Source: Halomonas sp. M4R1S46
GTDB lineage: Bacteria; Pseudomonadota; Gammaproteobacteria; Pseudomonadales; Halomonadaceae
NCBI RefSeq assembly: GCF_025725685.1
Contig: NZ_CP107008.1
Span: 2,604,001-2,668,000 of the forward strand
DNA length: 64,000 nt
Direction: 5' to 3'
Program-made: the position numbers and the translations under genes
Notes under the pieces: generated by a model
The model's database searches: none
The model's input: only the letters and a program-made list of their open reading frames with translations
Told to the model about the DNA's origin: nothing
Part shown: positions 1-7,801 of the stretch, one piece after another
Layout: each line of letters begins with the position of its first letter
Position numbering within the stretch: position 1 is the stretch's first letter

Positions 1-15
1 GTCACGAATTTCCAT
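1..15 (-). CDS. Start of the next Tad operon gene, probably the CpaF/TadA ATPase (partial)
   Basis: Only the first five codons (M-E-I-R-D) are in the window; the gene runs off the left edge. An ATG at 15 on the minus strand follows a clear GAGGAG ribosome site about 9 bases upstream, and it lies 50 bases beyond the cpaE stop in the same direction. In Tad/Cpa loci the gene after cpaE is usually cpaF/tadA, the hexameric secretion ATPase that powers pilus assembly. The start is seen in the sequence; the identity rests on gene order alone. Confidence 0.5.
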
Positions 16-64
16 CGGTGTTTCTCCTCACGCTTGATCGATGAACGCCGCCCTCAGCCACGAC

Positions 65-1270
65 TCAGTGCGCCCCGCGACGCGGCCACAGCCGCAATGA
101 CCACTTGCGCACAGGGCCACCGGCATCAGGGGAAGGCTCGTCGAGGGCATCGGCCAGCCGGTGGAGCCGACGGGTCAGCGCTGCCTTCGGGGCAAGATCG
201 ATCAACGGGGTTCCCACGTTGATGCCCTGGCTTGCCAGCCGGAAGTCGTTGGGCAGCGTATATAGCCTCACCCCGGGCAGGACGTCGGTAATCGCGTCCA
301 GGCTCACGTCGCTGCGCTTGTCGAAGCGGTTGATCACCAGATGGAGCCGTGACGCCGGCACCCTGAGCTCATGCACCAGGATGTCGCGAAGGCGCTGGGC
401 ATCGTGCAGATGGGCCACGCTCTGCTGCATCACCAGCAGGACGTGGTCAGCACGCTCCAGTACCGAGGCGGTCGTGCCGCCGATCCAGCGCGGCAGGTCG
501 ACCACCACCTCGTCATGCCCCTGACACAGGACCTGCAGGAGCTGCTCCACCCTGGCCTCGGGTACCTCGCCGAGGCCAATGCGGTCATCGGGGGACGAGG
601 CCAGCAGTTCCAGGCCGCTGACATGCCGCTGGATATAGGCCTCCAGCGCCAGGCCATCGAGAGACTCGACGACCTCGAGCGCTTTTATCAGGCCGTGCTC
701 GGGACTGAGATTGAAATACATCGGCATCGAACCGAACTGCACGTCCATGTCCAGCAGCAATGTCTTGCCACCGTTCACGGCCAGCCGATGGGCGAGGTTG
801 GCTGCCACCAGGCTGGCTCCCGATCCCCCCTTGGCATTGATCACCGCGGTCAAGCGGGCCGATTCACTGGGGCCACGCTCGCTTCGATCCCGGGACAATT
901 GCCGGAGGAAACTGGTGATCTCGCCGTCATCCACCGGTGGCGAGAAATAGTCCCTGGCACCGGCCCGCATGGCCAGCCGGATCAGCTCGACGTTGTCTCG
1001 CGGCCCTACCACCAGCAACGGGAGACGCTCCGTCGCCGGCCGCTCGCAGAGGGCCAGGAGCTCCGCTTCCCACTGCTCTCCCACCAGCAGAATCAAGGCG
1101 TCCGGCGTGGCTTCCCTACCACCCGGGCAAGACTCCAGCGGATCGACATTGCCGTTGACCATCAGCCGTGAGCGGACATGAATGTCGCCATGGCTGCGCA
1201 GCAGGGCCTCCAGCGCCTCCAGTTCCTCCCTGGCCCGTCCCGCCAGCAGTATTTCCAGCCTTGTGTACAT
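65..1270 (-). CDS. cpaE: CpaE/TadZ-like pilus localisation ATPase
   Basis: 401 residues, the usual size for CpaE/TadZ, which places the Tad pilus machine at its cellular site. Residues 1-125 resemble a response-regulator receiver fold, and the rest is a MinD/ParA-type ATPase. The deviant P-loop reads KGGSGAS at 147-153, so the signature lysine is kept but the usual second lysine of KGGxGK(S/T) is alanine. A LLLDMD strand follows near 171. Such altered P-loops are known in TadZ proteins and suggest weak or no ATP hydrolysis. The start has AAGGGGGA upstream. It lies in the minus-strand pilus operon, 98 bases after the lipoprotein gene. Confidence 0.88.
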   Translation of the reverse strand: MYTRLEILLAGRAREELEALEALLRSHGDIHVRSRLMVNGNVDPLESCPGGREATPDALILLVGEQWEAELLALCERPATERLPLLVVGPRDNVELIRLAMRAGARDYFSPPVDDGEITSFLRQLSRDRSERGPSESARLTAVINAKGGSGASLVAANLAHRLAVNGGKTLLLDMDVQFGSMPMYFNLSPEHGLIKALEVVESLDGLALEAYIQRHVSGLELLASSPDDRIGLGEVPEARVEQLLQVLCQGHDEVVVDLPRWIGGTTASVLERADHVLLVMQQSVAHLHDAQRLRDILVHELRVPASRLHLVINRFDKRSDVSLDAITDVLPGVRLYTLPNDFRLASQGINVGTPLIDLAPKAALTRRLHRLADALDEPSPDAGGPVRKWSLRLWPRRGAH

Positions 1271-1368
1271 GGTTCCCCCTTGCCTCTGCGTGTCATCACC
1301 GTCTCGTCGAGTCGCCGACTAGACCTTGATCTCGTGATCTGGACCGACGGAGCGGCTAACCCCGTCCT

Positions 1369-1665
1369 TCAGGGCAGCGACACGGAGGTCGTCGTGTTCA
1401 TTGGCGAATACTGTTGTGCCCCCCCCGCCGGGGTTCGATAGCCCCGCATGGCCTCGGCGGCCTTGGCACCGCCCAGGGTGGGCACGGGATCCCCGGGCTG
1501 ATAGGTCTGGATCGCCTTGGTGTGGCGGACACTGTCGCCGAAGGCCGGCAGGTCGGCGCCGGGCCGTGGGGCCATGCAGCCGGCAAGCGCCAGGGCACAG
1601 CCTGTGGTGAGCAGCCAGCCGATGAGCGGACGACGGGCCGATGATGCGATTGCGATACGAGACAT
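1369..1665 (-). CDS. Small lipoprotein of the Tad operon, function unknown
   Basis: 98 residues from the ATG at 1665, which has GGGAGA seven bases upstream. An in-frame ATG 27 bases earlier lacks such a site and would overlap the secretin gene. A signal peptide ends in the lipobox LAGC with Cys30 as the lipidated residue. The remaining 68 residues are polar and rich in Pro, Gly and Thr. It sits between cpaC and cpaE, where many Tad loci carry CpaD or another outer-membrane pilotin or lipoprotein. It is much shorter than CpaD (about 200 residues) and I see no clear similarity. A role supporting the secretin is inference. Confidence 0.72.
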   Translation of the reverse strand: MSRIAIASSARRPLIGWLLTTGCALALAGCMAPRPGADLPAFGDSVRHTKAIQTYQPGDPVPTLGGAKAAEAMRGYRTPAGGAQQYSPMNTTTSVSLP

Positions 1666-1688
1666 GGCGCTTTCTCCCAGCAGGCGGT

Positions 1689-3260
1689 TCACAGGTCATG
1701 ACCGAATCGGCCTTCGGTACCGCCCTCGGGGCGGCCGGACATCATTTCGAGCTCGAGGTCGGACGGCGGCCTGCGGCGCTCCCCCTCCTCGAGGACGGGC
1801 TTGAAGCTACCCAGCAGATAGAAGTCCACATCGGTGGGTGGCACGAAGGAGCCGGTGGGCAGTCTCGCCTGCTCAGGGTCGAAGGAGCGTGCCAGCCTTG
1901 GGGTGACGAAGATCACCAGCTCGGTCTGCTCCTTGATGAACTCCTGGCTACGGAACAGCGCCCCCAGTACCGGCAACTCCCCCAGCCCCGGCAGCTTGGA
2001 GACGTTCTCCCGCAGGCTCTCGTTGAGCATGCCGGCGATGGCGATGGTCTGGCCCGAGGCGAGTTCGAGCGTCGAACTGGCGCTGCGCTGGACCAGGGCC
2101 GGGACGAAGAACTGCGAGGTCGACTCGTCTCCCACCCCGATCCTCAGGCTATTGGCCGGCACCAGGTCCGAGACCGAGACATCCACCTGCAGGTTGATGG
2201 CCCCGGAATCCAGCACCACGGGCAGGAAGCGCAACCCCACCCCGAACTCCTTGTAGTCGATGGTGACCTGACCATCCCCCTGGGGCACGGGAATCGGGAA
2301 TTCCCCGCCGGCCAGGAACTGTGCCTGCTGGCCGGTCAGGGTGGTCAGGTTGGGCTCGGCGAGGATCTTGGCGACGCCCTCACGGCTGGCCGCGTCCAGC
2401 ACCAGGTTGAGCAGGTAATCGCTGCGCTGATAGCTGGCGAAGATCCCGGTATCATCGATGCTGGCGGTCGCCGGCGAGAACTCCGAGACTACCGGCCCGA
2501 CAGGCGTACCACCGCCGAACACCGGCAGACGCCCGCCGAGGCCTTCCGCTCCCTCGAAGACGGCATCCGGAAAGCTGGCCCCGCCGCTGACGGCGCCGAC
2601 CCGCAGCGCGGAAGATCCCACATTGAAGACGTTGAAGTTGGCTTCGAGACGCTTGACCAGGGAACGCGAGACCTCGGCCACCCGCACATCCAGCATCACC
2701 TGGTTGGCGCCCCCCACCTGCATCAGGTTAAGCACGCCCTCCTCGCTGCCGGCATAGCGCGATGCCAGGCGCATCGCCGTCTCCAGTCGCTCGGCGCTCG
2801 AGACCTCGCCACTCAGCACGATGGTGTCCTGGGCCGAGCGCACCTGGATGTTCTCGCCGGGCAACAGGGCATGGAAGTTGCTCTTGAGGGTGCCGAGGTC
2901 GTGGGTCACGGTCACGTTCAGCGCCCCCTCGACCCCCTCCTGCCGGTCCCACAGGACGACATTGGTCGTGCCCGTCGACTTGCCCAGCACATAGAGCTGA
3001 CGAGAGCCCATCACCACGATGTCGGCCACCTCGGGATTGCCCACCGAGACCACCCGTACCGGCCTCGGGAAGGCCAGCACCTGCCCCTTGTTGAGTTCGA
3101 CGGCCACGGATTCCGCACGCCCCTCCAGCGGCATCGCCAGACGGCGGGTCCCCTCCCGAGTCAACGCCTCCTGGGCAAGCAGACTCGTGGCGTTACCCGC
3201 CATCAACAGGCTCAGCCCTGCCACCATCAACCACTTGAGTCCAATGTTTCGCCTTGTCAT
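1689..3260 (-). CDS. cpaC: Tad pilus secretin, CpaC/RcpA family
   Basis: 523 residues forming the outer-membrane channel for the Flp pilus. A signal peptide covers about residues 1-30 (LLMAGNATSLLAQ). It is followed by the N-terminal pilus-formation domain (VGNPEVADIVVMGSRQLYVL) and a BON-like segment near 110-180. The C-terminal secretin core carries VPQGDGQVTIDYKEFGVGLR and the closing TELVIFVTPRLA strand typical of type II/IV secretins. The start has GGGGAGA upstream. It lies 80 bases downstream of cpaB and 23 bases before the small lipoprotein start, all on the minus strand. Confidence 0.93.
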   Translation of the reverse strand: MTRRNIGLKWLMVAGLSLLMAGNATSLLAQEALTREGTRRLAMPLEGRAESVAVELNKGQVLAFPRPVRVVSVGNPEVADIVVMGSRQLYVLGKSTGTTNVVLWDRQEGVEGALNVTVTHDLGTLKSNFHALLPGENIQVRSAQDTIVLSGEVSSAERLETAMRLASRYAGSEEGVLNLMQVGGANQVMLDVRVAEVSRSLVKRLEANFNVFNVGSSALRVGAVSGGASFPDAVFEGAEGLGGRLPVFGGGTPVGPVVSEFSPATASIDDTGIFASYQRSDYLLNLVLDAASREGVAKILAEPNLTTLTGQQAQFLAGGEFPIPVPQGDGQVTIDYKEFGVGLRFLPVVLDSGAINLQVDVSVSDLVPANSLRIGVGDESTSQFFVPALVQRSASSTLELASGQTIAIAGMLNESLRENVSKLPGLGELPVLGALFRSQEFIKEQTELVIFVTPRLARSFDPEQARLPTGSFVPPTDVDFYLLGSFKPVLEEGERRRPPSDLELEMMSGRPEGGTEGRFGHDL

Positions 3261-3340
3261 GACACTTCTCCCCTGCGCCCCTTGCTAATAAGGATGTCCC
3301 AACTTGAAAGTAGCCCTTTTGTATTAGTTATGGGCAATCT

Positions 3341-4165
3341 CTAGTTCTTGACGCTTACCGTACTCATCTGGGTGCCGCGCAGGACACTGACCTGGTGCTG
3401 GATGGGTGCCCGGCGCGCCACCGGACGCGGCGCCGGTTCCGGCTTCTCCACCGGCTCGGGAAGGTTGAGCACCGAGCGCTGCGCCGCCATCATGTCCGAG
3501 ACGTCGTCGTCCTTGTCCATGGGATTGCGCAGGGTCAGCTGCACCTTGCCTTCCTGGGTCGCCTCGACCAGGGTCTCGGCCTCGTCCGGCGTGACCTCCA
3601 GGGTCACCGCCCGCACGATGACCGGGTCGTCGCGGTCCTGGGAGGCGATCTGGTCCACCGCCAGCACCTTGAGGTTTTGCAGCACGGTCTTCGATTCCAC
3701 GTTGGAGCGGCTACCGTTGTTACGTTGTGTCGCCACCACATCCACCCGATTGCCCGGCAGCAGGAAACCGGCCACGCCGACCACGTCGTCGACCCGCACG
3801 CTCATCGCCCGCTTGCCCTGCTCCAGCACGGCAGCCAGGGCGCTGCCCTCCATGTGCTCGACGACTCTGCCCGAGTGCAGGATTTCGCCGGCGTAGATCA
3901 CCTGGGTGTTGACGCGCCCCACCACACTCTCGATATCCGAGAAGCTGCCCTCGGGCACCGACTCGGGGGGCATGGGCATGAGCTTGAGATCCGATGACTG
4001 CACCCGAGAGCCGAAGGGAATCTCTACGCTTGCCACCACCACCCGGCTCACTTTGGCCACGTCATCACTGCCTTGTTGTTGCATCCAGTTCATGGCGACC
4101 AGGGCCGCACCGGCGGCCATGACCAGCGACGCCAGGAACATGGCAACGATACCCTTACGTTTCAT
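3341..4165 (-). CDS. cpaB: Flp pilus assembly protein CpaB/RcpC
   Basis: 274 residues. One N-terminal membrane helix (about 8-26) is followed by a SAF domain (about 40-105, with VVVASVEIPFGSRVQSSDLK) and an RcpC-type periplasmic region (MSVRVDDVVGVAGFLLPGNRVD), as in CpaB proteins that stabilise the secretin. The C terminus is proline and arginine rich. Its ATG overlaps the stop of the upstream AAA+ gene (ATGA at 4162-4165), implying translational coupling. GGGAGGA precedes the start. Confidence 0.92.
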   Translation of the reverse strand: MKRKGIVAMFLASLVMAAGAALVAMNWMQQQGSDDVAKVSRVVVASVEIPFGSRVQSSDLKLMPMPPESVPEGSFSDIESVVGRVNTQVIYAGEILHSGRVVEHMEGSALAAVLEQGKRAMSVRVDDVVGVAGFLLPGNRVDVVATQRNNGSRSNVESKTVLQNLKVLAVDQIASQDRDDPVIVRAVTLEVTPDEAETLVEATQEGKVQLTLRNPMDKDDDVSDMMAAQRSVLNLPEPVEKPEPAPRPVARRAPIQHQVSVLRGTQMSTVSVKN

Positions 4166-5511
4166 GAGACTTTCCTCCCGTTGCTGGAGGCTTCATCGTC
4201 GCTGAAGTCTCCGAAATAGGTGCGCCACGCCCAGGCCAGGGTGTCGCGGTCCAACGCCTCGCCGCCCCAGTACTCGAGACGATCCCTGGCCAGCCCGAGC
4301 AGATCGCGGGGATGACAGGCCAGCAGCGGCACGTCATGGCGGGCATGTAGCTCATCGATCACGTAGTCGACCAGTTCGGGCGCATAGGCCAGCTCGAGAG
4401 CCCGGCACTGCTGCTGCCAGATCGCCTGGTAGGCCGGGCGCTCCAGGGACGAGAAGCGAATCTTGTAGCCGATCCGGCGCAGGAAGGCGGCATCGGCAAG
4501 GGCCAGCGGATCCAGGTTGGTGGAGAACACCAGGGCCACGTCGAAGGGCACGCTGAAATGGTGGCCGTTGCTCAGCGACAGGAAGTCGCGCCGCTCTTCC
4601 AGCGGCACGATCCAGCGATTGAAGAGCTCGGTCGTGGTCATCCGCTGGCGGCCCAGGTCATCGATCACCAGCATGCCGTTGTTGGCGAGCATCTGGACCG
4701 GCGCCTGGTGGATGCGGGTCGCCGCATCGTACTGCACCTCGAGTCGCCCCATGGTCAACTCACCGCCGGTGACCACGCAGGGACGCAGGCAGCGTACATA
4801 GCGGGGATCGTGCCCTTGCCCGAGGTAGAGGGAGGACACCTCGCCCCGTTCATCCGCCACCGGATGGTGGACCGCCGCATCGAAGCAACGAACGGCCTTG
4901 CCACCGACCAGGATGGCATGAGGCACCAGCACCTCCCCCGGCAGGAGTCGCATCAGGCGCCGCGCGATATAGCTCTTGCCGGTGCCCGCCTCGCCGTGGA
5001 TGAACATCGCCCGCCCCGAATGGAGCCCCGGGCCGAGCTGGTCGAGCAATGCCGGATCGATCACCGTATCGGCAAAGGCCGCCATCACGTTGTCGCGATC
5101 CAGCCCCACCTTGCTCAGCGCCTGGGCCTTCACATGGCGGCAGTAATCCACCAAGGGCACGGGCGCCATGCCCGAGTATCCATCCCGACTCAGGGCCTCC
5201 AGGGCCGCGGCACGCCCCCGGTCGGTCAGGCCGATCACGAGGGAGCCGGAACGCCCCTGTCCGCGCACCTCGGCTCGGGCGTCCTGACGCAGGAAGTGGC
5301 AGATCTCCTCCACCACGCTACCGCTCAGGGCCGTGCCTCGACTAAGTTCATGAATATCCTCCGCTCCCCGCTCAATGAGCTGCTTGGAGAGCAGGTCGGC
5401 CAAATAGAGCAACGGAAGCCCGGTCTCCTCCACCGTGGCCGGGCGCGGTGCCTGCCGAGCCGCCGCATGACCCGCTGTGACATCATGTAATGTTGCTGCT
5501 TCCTGGGACAT
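4162..5511 (-). CDS. AAA+ ATPase embedded in the Tad operon
   Basis: 449 residues from the ATG at 5511, which has GAGG six bases upstream; a GTG four codons earlier contains that ribosome site and is less likely. An N-terminal region of about 150 residues with a winged-helix look (residues 30-110) precedes an AAA+ core. Walker A GEAGTGKS is at about 173-180. Walker B (MLVIDD) and a sensor-like VFSTNLDP follow. This type of ATPase recurs in proteobacterial Tad clusters but is distinct from the CpaF motor and has no settled role. It is coupled to cpaB by a 4-base overlap. Confidence 0.8.
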   Translation of the reverse strand: MSQEAATLHDVTAGHAAARQAPRPATVEETGLPLLYLADLLSKQLIERGAEDIHELSRGTALSGSVVEEICHFLRQDARAEVRGQGRSGSLVIGLTDRGRAAALEALSRDGYSGMAPVPLVDYCRHVKAQALSKVGLDRDNVMAAFADTVIDPALLDQLGPGLHSGRAMFIHGEAGTGKSYIARRLMRLLPGEVLVPHAILVGGKAVRCFDAAVHHPVADERGEVSSLYLGQGHDPRYVRCLRPCVVTGGELTMGRLEVQYDAATRIHQAPVQMLANNGMLVIDDLGRQRMTTTELFNRWIVPLEERRDFLSLSNGHHFSVPFDVALVFSTNLDPLALADAAFLRRIGYKIRFSSLERPAYQAIWQQQCRALELAYAPELVDYVIDELHARHDVPLLACHPRDLLGLARDRLEYWGGEALDRDTLAWAWRTYFGDFSDDEASSNGRKVS

Positions 5512-5587
5512 GAGCGACCTCACATATTGTTACAACCTGTTATTTCATTATCGAATGACCTGGTAATGGACGCTTGTTTCTTCCCAA

Positions 5588-6157
5588 CTAACCAAGCATC
5601 CGCCAGAACATCCAGGCGGTCGTCCCGAGGGCGATCGACACCGCAAATGGAAATTTCTTGCCCATCACCTCGCCTTCTTTTGGCACGATATAGAGCGGCC
5701 TCCCTGTTACCACCAGCGTCTTTACCATCAAACCGTAGCGACTCCAGGGGGATATTGAACTCTTTTTGAACAATGCCGAAATGGCAAAAACAAGTCCGAT
5801 GATTCCGCCGACAACAATGCTGACCAACCCCACCTGTAATACGCCCATCGGTCCCAAAAACGCCCCCGCCGCCGCCATTAGCTTTGCATCACCGGCACCG
5901 GTAAAGCCCATCAGGTAGCCGGGCATCAGAATCGCCAGCCCCACCAACAGCCCATAGATGGCGGTCAGGGCACCGCCCGGGCCTGCCAGCACTCCCTGCA
6001 ACATTAGTCCCATGGCAGCCCCGGCCAGAACAAGAGAGTTGGGGATACGCTGAGCGTGTAGATCCGAAACCGCTGCGCTCCAGACAAGCAACATCAATGG
6101 TAGATTGATAAACAAGAATACCTGTTCCACGATGCATATCTCTTCGCATTTATTCAT
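5588..6157 (-). CDS. cpaA: Prepilin peptidase, CpaA/TadV type (A24 family)
   Basis: 189 residues, short like TadV/CpaA enzymes that lack the methylase half of PilD. They cleave Flp prepilin at the inner membrane. Hydrophobic segments cover most of the length. The two catalytic aspartates are D32 in the SDLHAQRIPN motif and D90 in the FTGAGD (GxGD) motif. The ATG at 6157 has no good ribosome site; a GTG at 6130 (giving a 180-residue protein) follows GAAGAG and may be the true start. It lies between flp and the AAA+ gene on the minus strand. Confidence 0.88.
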   Translation of the reverse strand: MNKCEEICIVEQVFLFINLPLMLLVWSAAVSDLHAQRIPNSLVLAGAAMGLMLQGVLAGPGGALTAIYGLLVGLAILMPGYLMGFTGAGDAKLMAAAGAFLGPMGVLQVGLVSIVVGGIIGLVFAISALFKKSSISPWSRYGLMVKTLVVTGRPLYIVPKEGEVMGKKFPFAVSIALGTTAWMFWRMLG

Positions 6158-6205
6158 TGGACAATACCGACATCCTTGTCAGTAATTATTTCATCATAAT
6201 AACGA

Positions 6206-6400
6206 TTATGGAGTTGTAGCAGTAGGCGAACCCAGAGATGTATTGAGATTACCGAGATAGATTGCCACCTTCTCTCCAATCAATACAAAAATACCCGCCC
6301 CCACTGCCACAATAAGCCCACCCACCAAGGCCCATTCCACCACCTCGGTACCTTCCTCTTCCTTCCAGAAGCGCTCGATACCCTGCATCAGCTTGCTCAT
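6206..6400 (-). CDS. flp: Flp/Fap-type major pilin
   Basis: 64 residues from the ATG at 6400, with AGGAGA eight bases upstream; a TTG two codons earlier is less likely. A short charged leader ends in EEEG. The Tad-type cleavage site is Gly17/Thr18, with the conserved Glu at +5 (TEVVE). The hydrophobic stretch WALVGGLIVAVGAGIFVLIG forms the pilin core. The mature protein is about 47 residues. It is the first gene of the minus-strand pilus operon and the only pilin seen; TadE/F-type minor pilins would have to lie beyond the left edge. Confidence 0.9.
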   Translation of the reverse strand: MSKLMQGIERFWKEEEGTEVVEWALVGGLIVAVGAGIFVLIGEKVAIYLGNLNTSLGSPTATTP

Positions 6401-6608
6401 GATCAAATCTCCTGTTGTGTCTGATCAGACTCGTCGTGCTGTTGTAGACCCGGCATCGCTTACCGCCGGCCCACGGACTTGAGCATCGCGGTTACAGTCC
6501 AGTTACGCTTGGAGGATCTTGCAGGGGGTATAGGATTATCTTGCAGCCGAGGACGACTTTCCCGGCTGGGCCTGGGTCGTAGGGGTGGTAGACTGGCCGG
6601 CAACCAAG

Positions 6609-6638
6609 CCGGCGAGCCTGGGCCCAAGGGCTCGCCGG
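6609..6638. repeat. 10-bp perfect inverted repeat upstream of the RND operon
   Basis: CCGGCGAGCC (6609-6618) and its complement GGCTCGCCGG (6629-6638) flank a 10-base loop, in the divergent space between flp and the RND adaptor. There is no T-run, so a terminator is unlikely. It could be a hairpin in the leader or a regulator site. Confidence 0.4.
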
Positions 6639-6700
6639 TATTGAATTGGCCGGGCCGGATGCCCGGTCTCTCATCGACACGCAGAACCTTGCGAGCCTAC

Positions 6701-7801
6701 ATGACCCCGAGATCGACCCGGCTCCCCGCCAGATGGCGGCTGGGCCTGATGCTGCTCTCCGTCCTCACCCTGTCCCTGCCGCTGGCCGCCCAGGAGCGCA
6801 CCGCGGTGATCGGCGCCCGAGCCACGCTCAGCGACTGGGCCGATCCCCTGGAGGCCCTCGGCACCCTCGAGGCCGACGAGAGCGTGACCCTCTCGGCCAC
6901 CGTCACCGAGATCATCGCCGACATCGCCTTCGAGGGCGGCGAGCATGTGACGGCAGGCCAGATGCTGATCCACCTCGCCGACGCCGAGCAGCGCGCCGAG
7001 CTGCGCGCCGCCCAGGCCCTGCGCGATGAGCGCCTGGCCTCGGTGAACCGACTGGCCCAGCTCGAGCAGCGCAACCTGGCCCCGCGCGCCGAGGTGGAGG
7101 ACAGCCGCGCCCGGCTGCGCCAGGTGGAGGCCGAGATCGAGGCACTGGAGGCACGGCTTGCCAACTACCGCATCCGCGCCCCCTTCGACGGCGTGATGGG
7201 CTTCCGCCGCGTCAGCGTCGGCACCCTGGTCACGCCGGGCATGGCGCTCGCCACCCTGGACAAGCTCGATCGCATGAAGCTGGACTTTCGCGTCCCCGAG
7301 GTCGAGCTCGGCTCGCTGGCCTCGGGGATGACCCTCACCGCACGCAGCGCGGCCTTCCCGGCGGCATCCTTCGAGGGCGAGATCGCCACCATCGGCTCAC
7401 GGGTCGATCCCGTCAGCCGCAGCGTGCCGGTGCGCGCCCTGCTGGCGAACCCGGAGGAACGGCTGCGGCCCGGCATGCTGATGGAGGTGACCCTGGCCCG
7501 CCACCCGCGGGATGCCCTGATGGTGCCGGAGTCGGCGTTGATCCCGGAGGGGGAGCGCCACTATGTGTTGCTGATCCACGAGGACGACGACGAGCGAGTC
7601 GAGCGGCGCCGGGTTCGAGTGGGCGAACGACGCCCCGGGGAGGCGGAGATCCTCGCCGGCCTCTCGCCGGGAGACCTGGTGGTCAGCCACGGCGCCGAGC
7701 GGACCCGCGACGGGGCCCGGGTGCGCCTGCTCGGCATCGTCGACGACACCACCACGGTGCGCGAGCTGCTCGAGGCCGACCGCGACGCGGGGGGCGCCTG
7801 A
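6701..7801 (+). CDS. RND efflux periplasmic adaptor (membrane fusion protein)
   Basis: 366 residues from the ATG at 6701, chosen because a Sec signal (WRLGLMLLSVLTLSLPLAAQ) starts there; the ribosome site is weak and longer in-frame starts lack signal-like sequence. HlyD/AcrA-type order: first barrel-sandwich half (LGTLEADESVTLSATV), an alpha-helical hairpin rich in Ala, Glu and Arg (about 80-145), second lipoyl half (RIRAPFDGVMGFRRVSVG), then beta-barrel and membrane-proximal domains. It links the inner-membrane pump to an outer-membrane channel. Its TGA overlaps the pump ATG by one base. No TolC-like gene is present, so the channel must be encoded elsewhere. Confidence 0.92.
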   Translation: MTPRSTRLPARWRLGLMLLSVLTLSLPLAAQERTAVIGARATLSDWADPLEALGTLEADESVTLSATVTEIIADIAFEGGEHVTAGQMLIHLADAEQRAELRAAQALRDERLASVNRLAQLEQRNLAPRAEVEDSRARLRQVEAEIEALEARLANYRIRAPFDGVMGFRRVSVGTLVTPGMALATLDKLDRMKLDFRVPEVELGSLASGMTLTARSAAFPAASFEGEIATIGSRVDPVSRSVPVRALLANPEERLRPGMLMEVTLARHPRDALMVPESALIPEGERHYVLLIHEDDDERVERRRVRVGERRPGEAEILAGLSPGDLVVSHGAERTRDGARVRLLGIVDDTTTVRELLEADRDAGGA

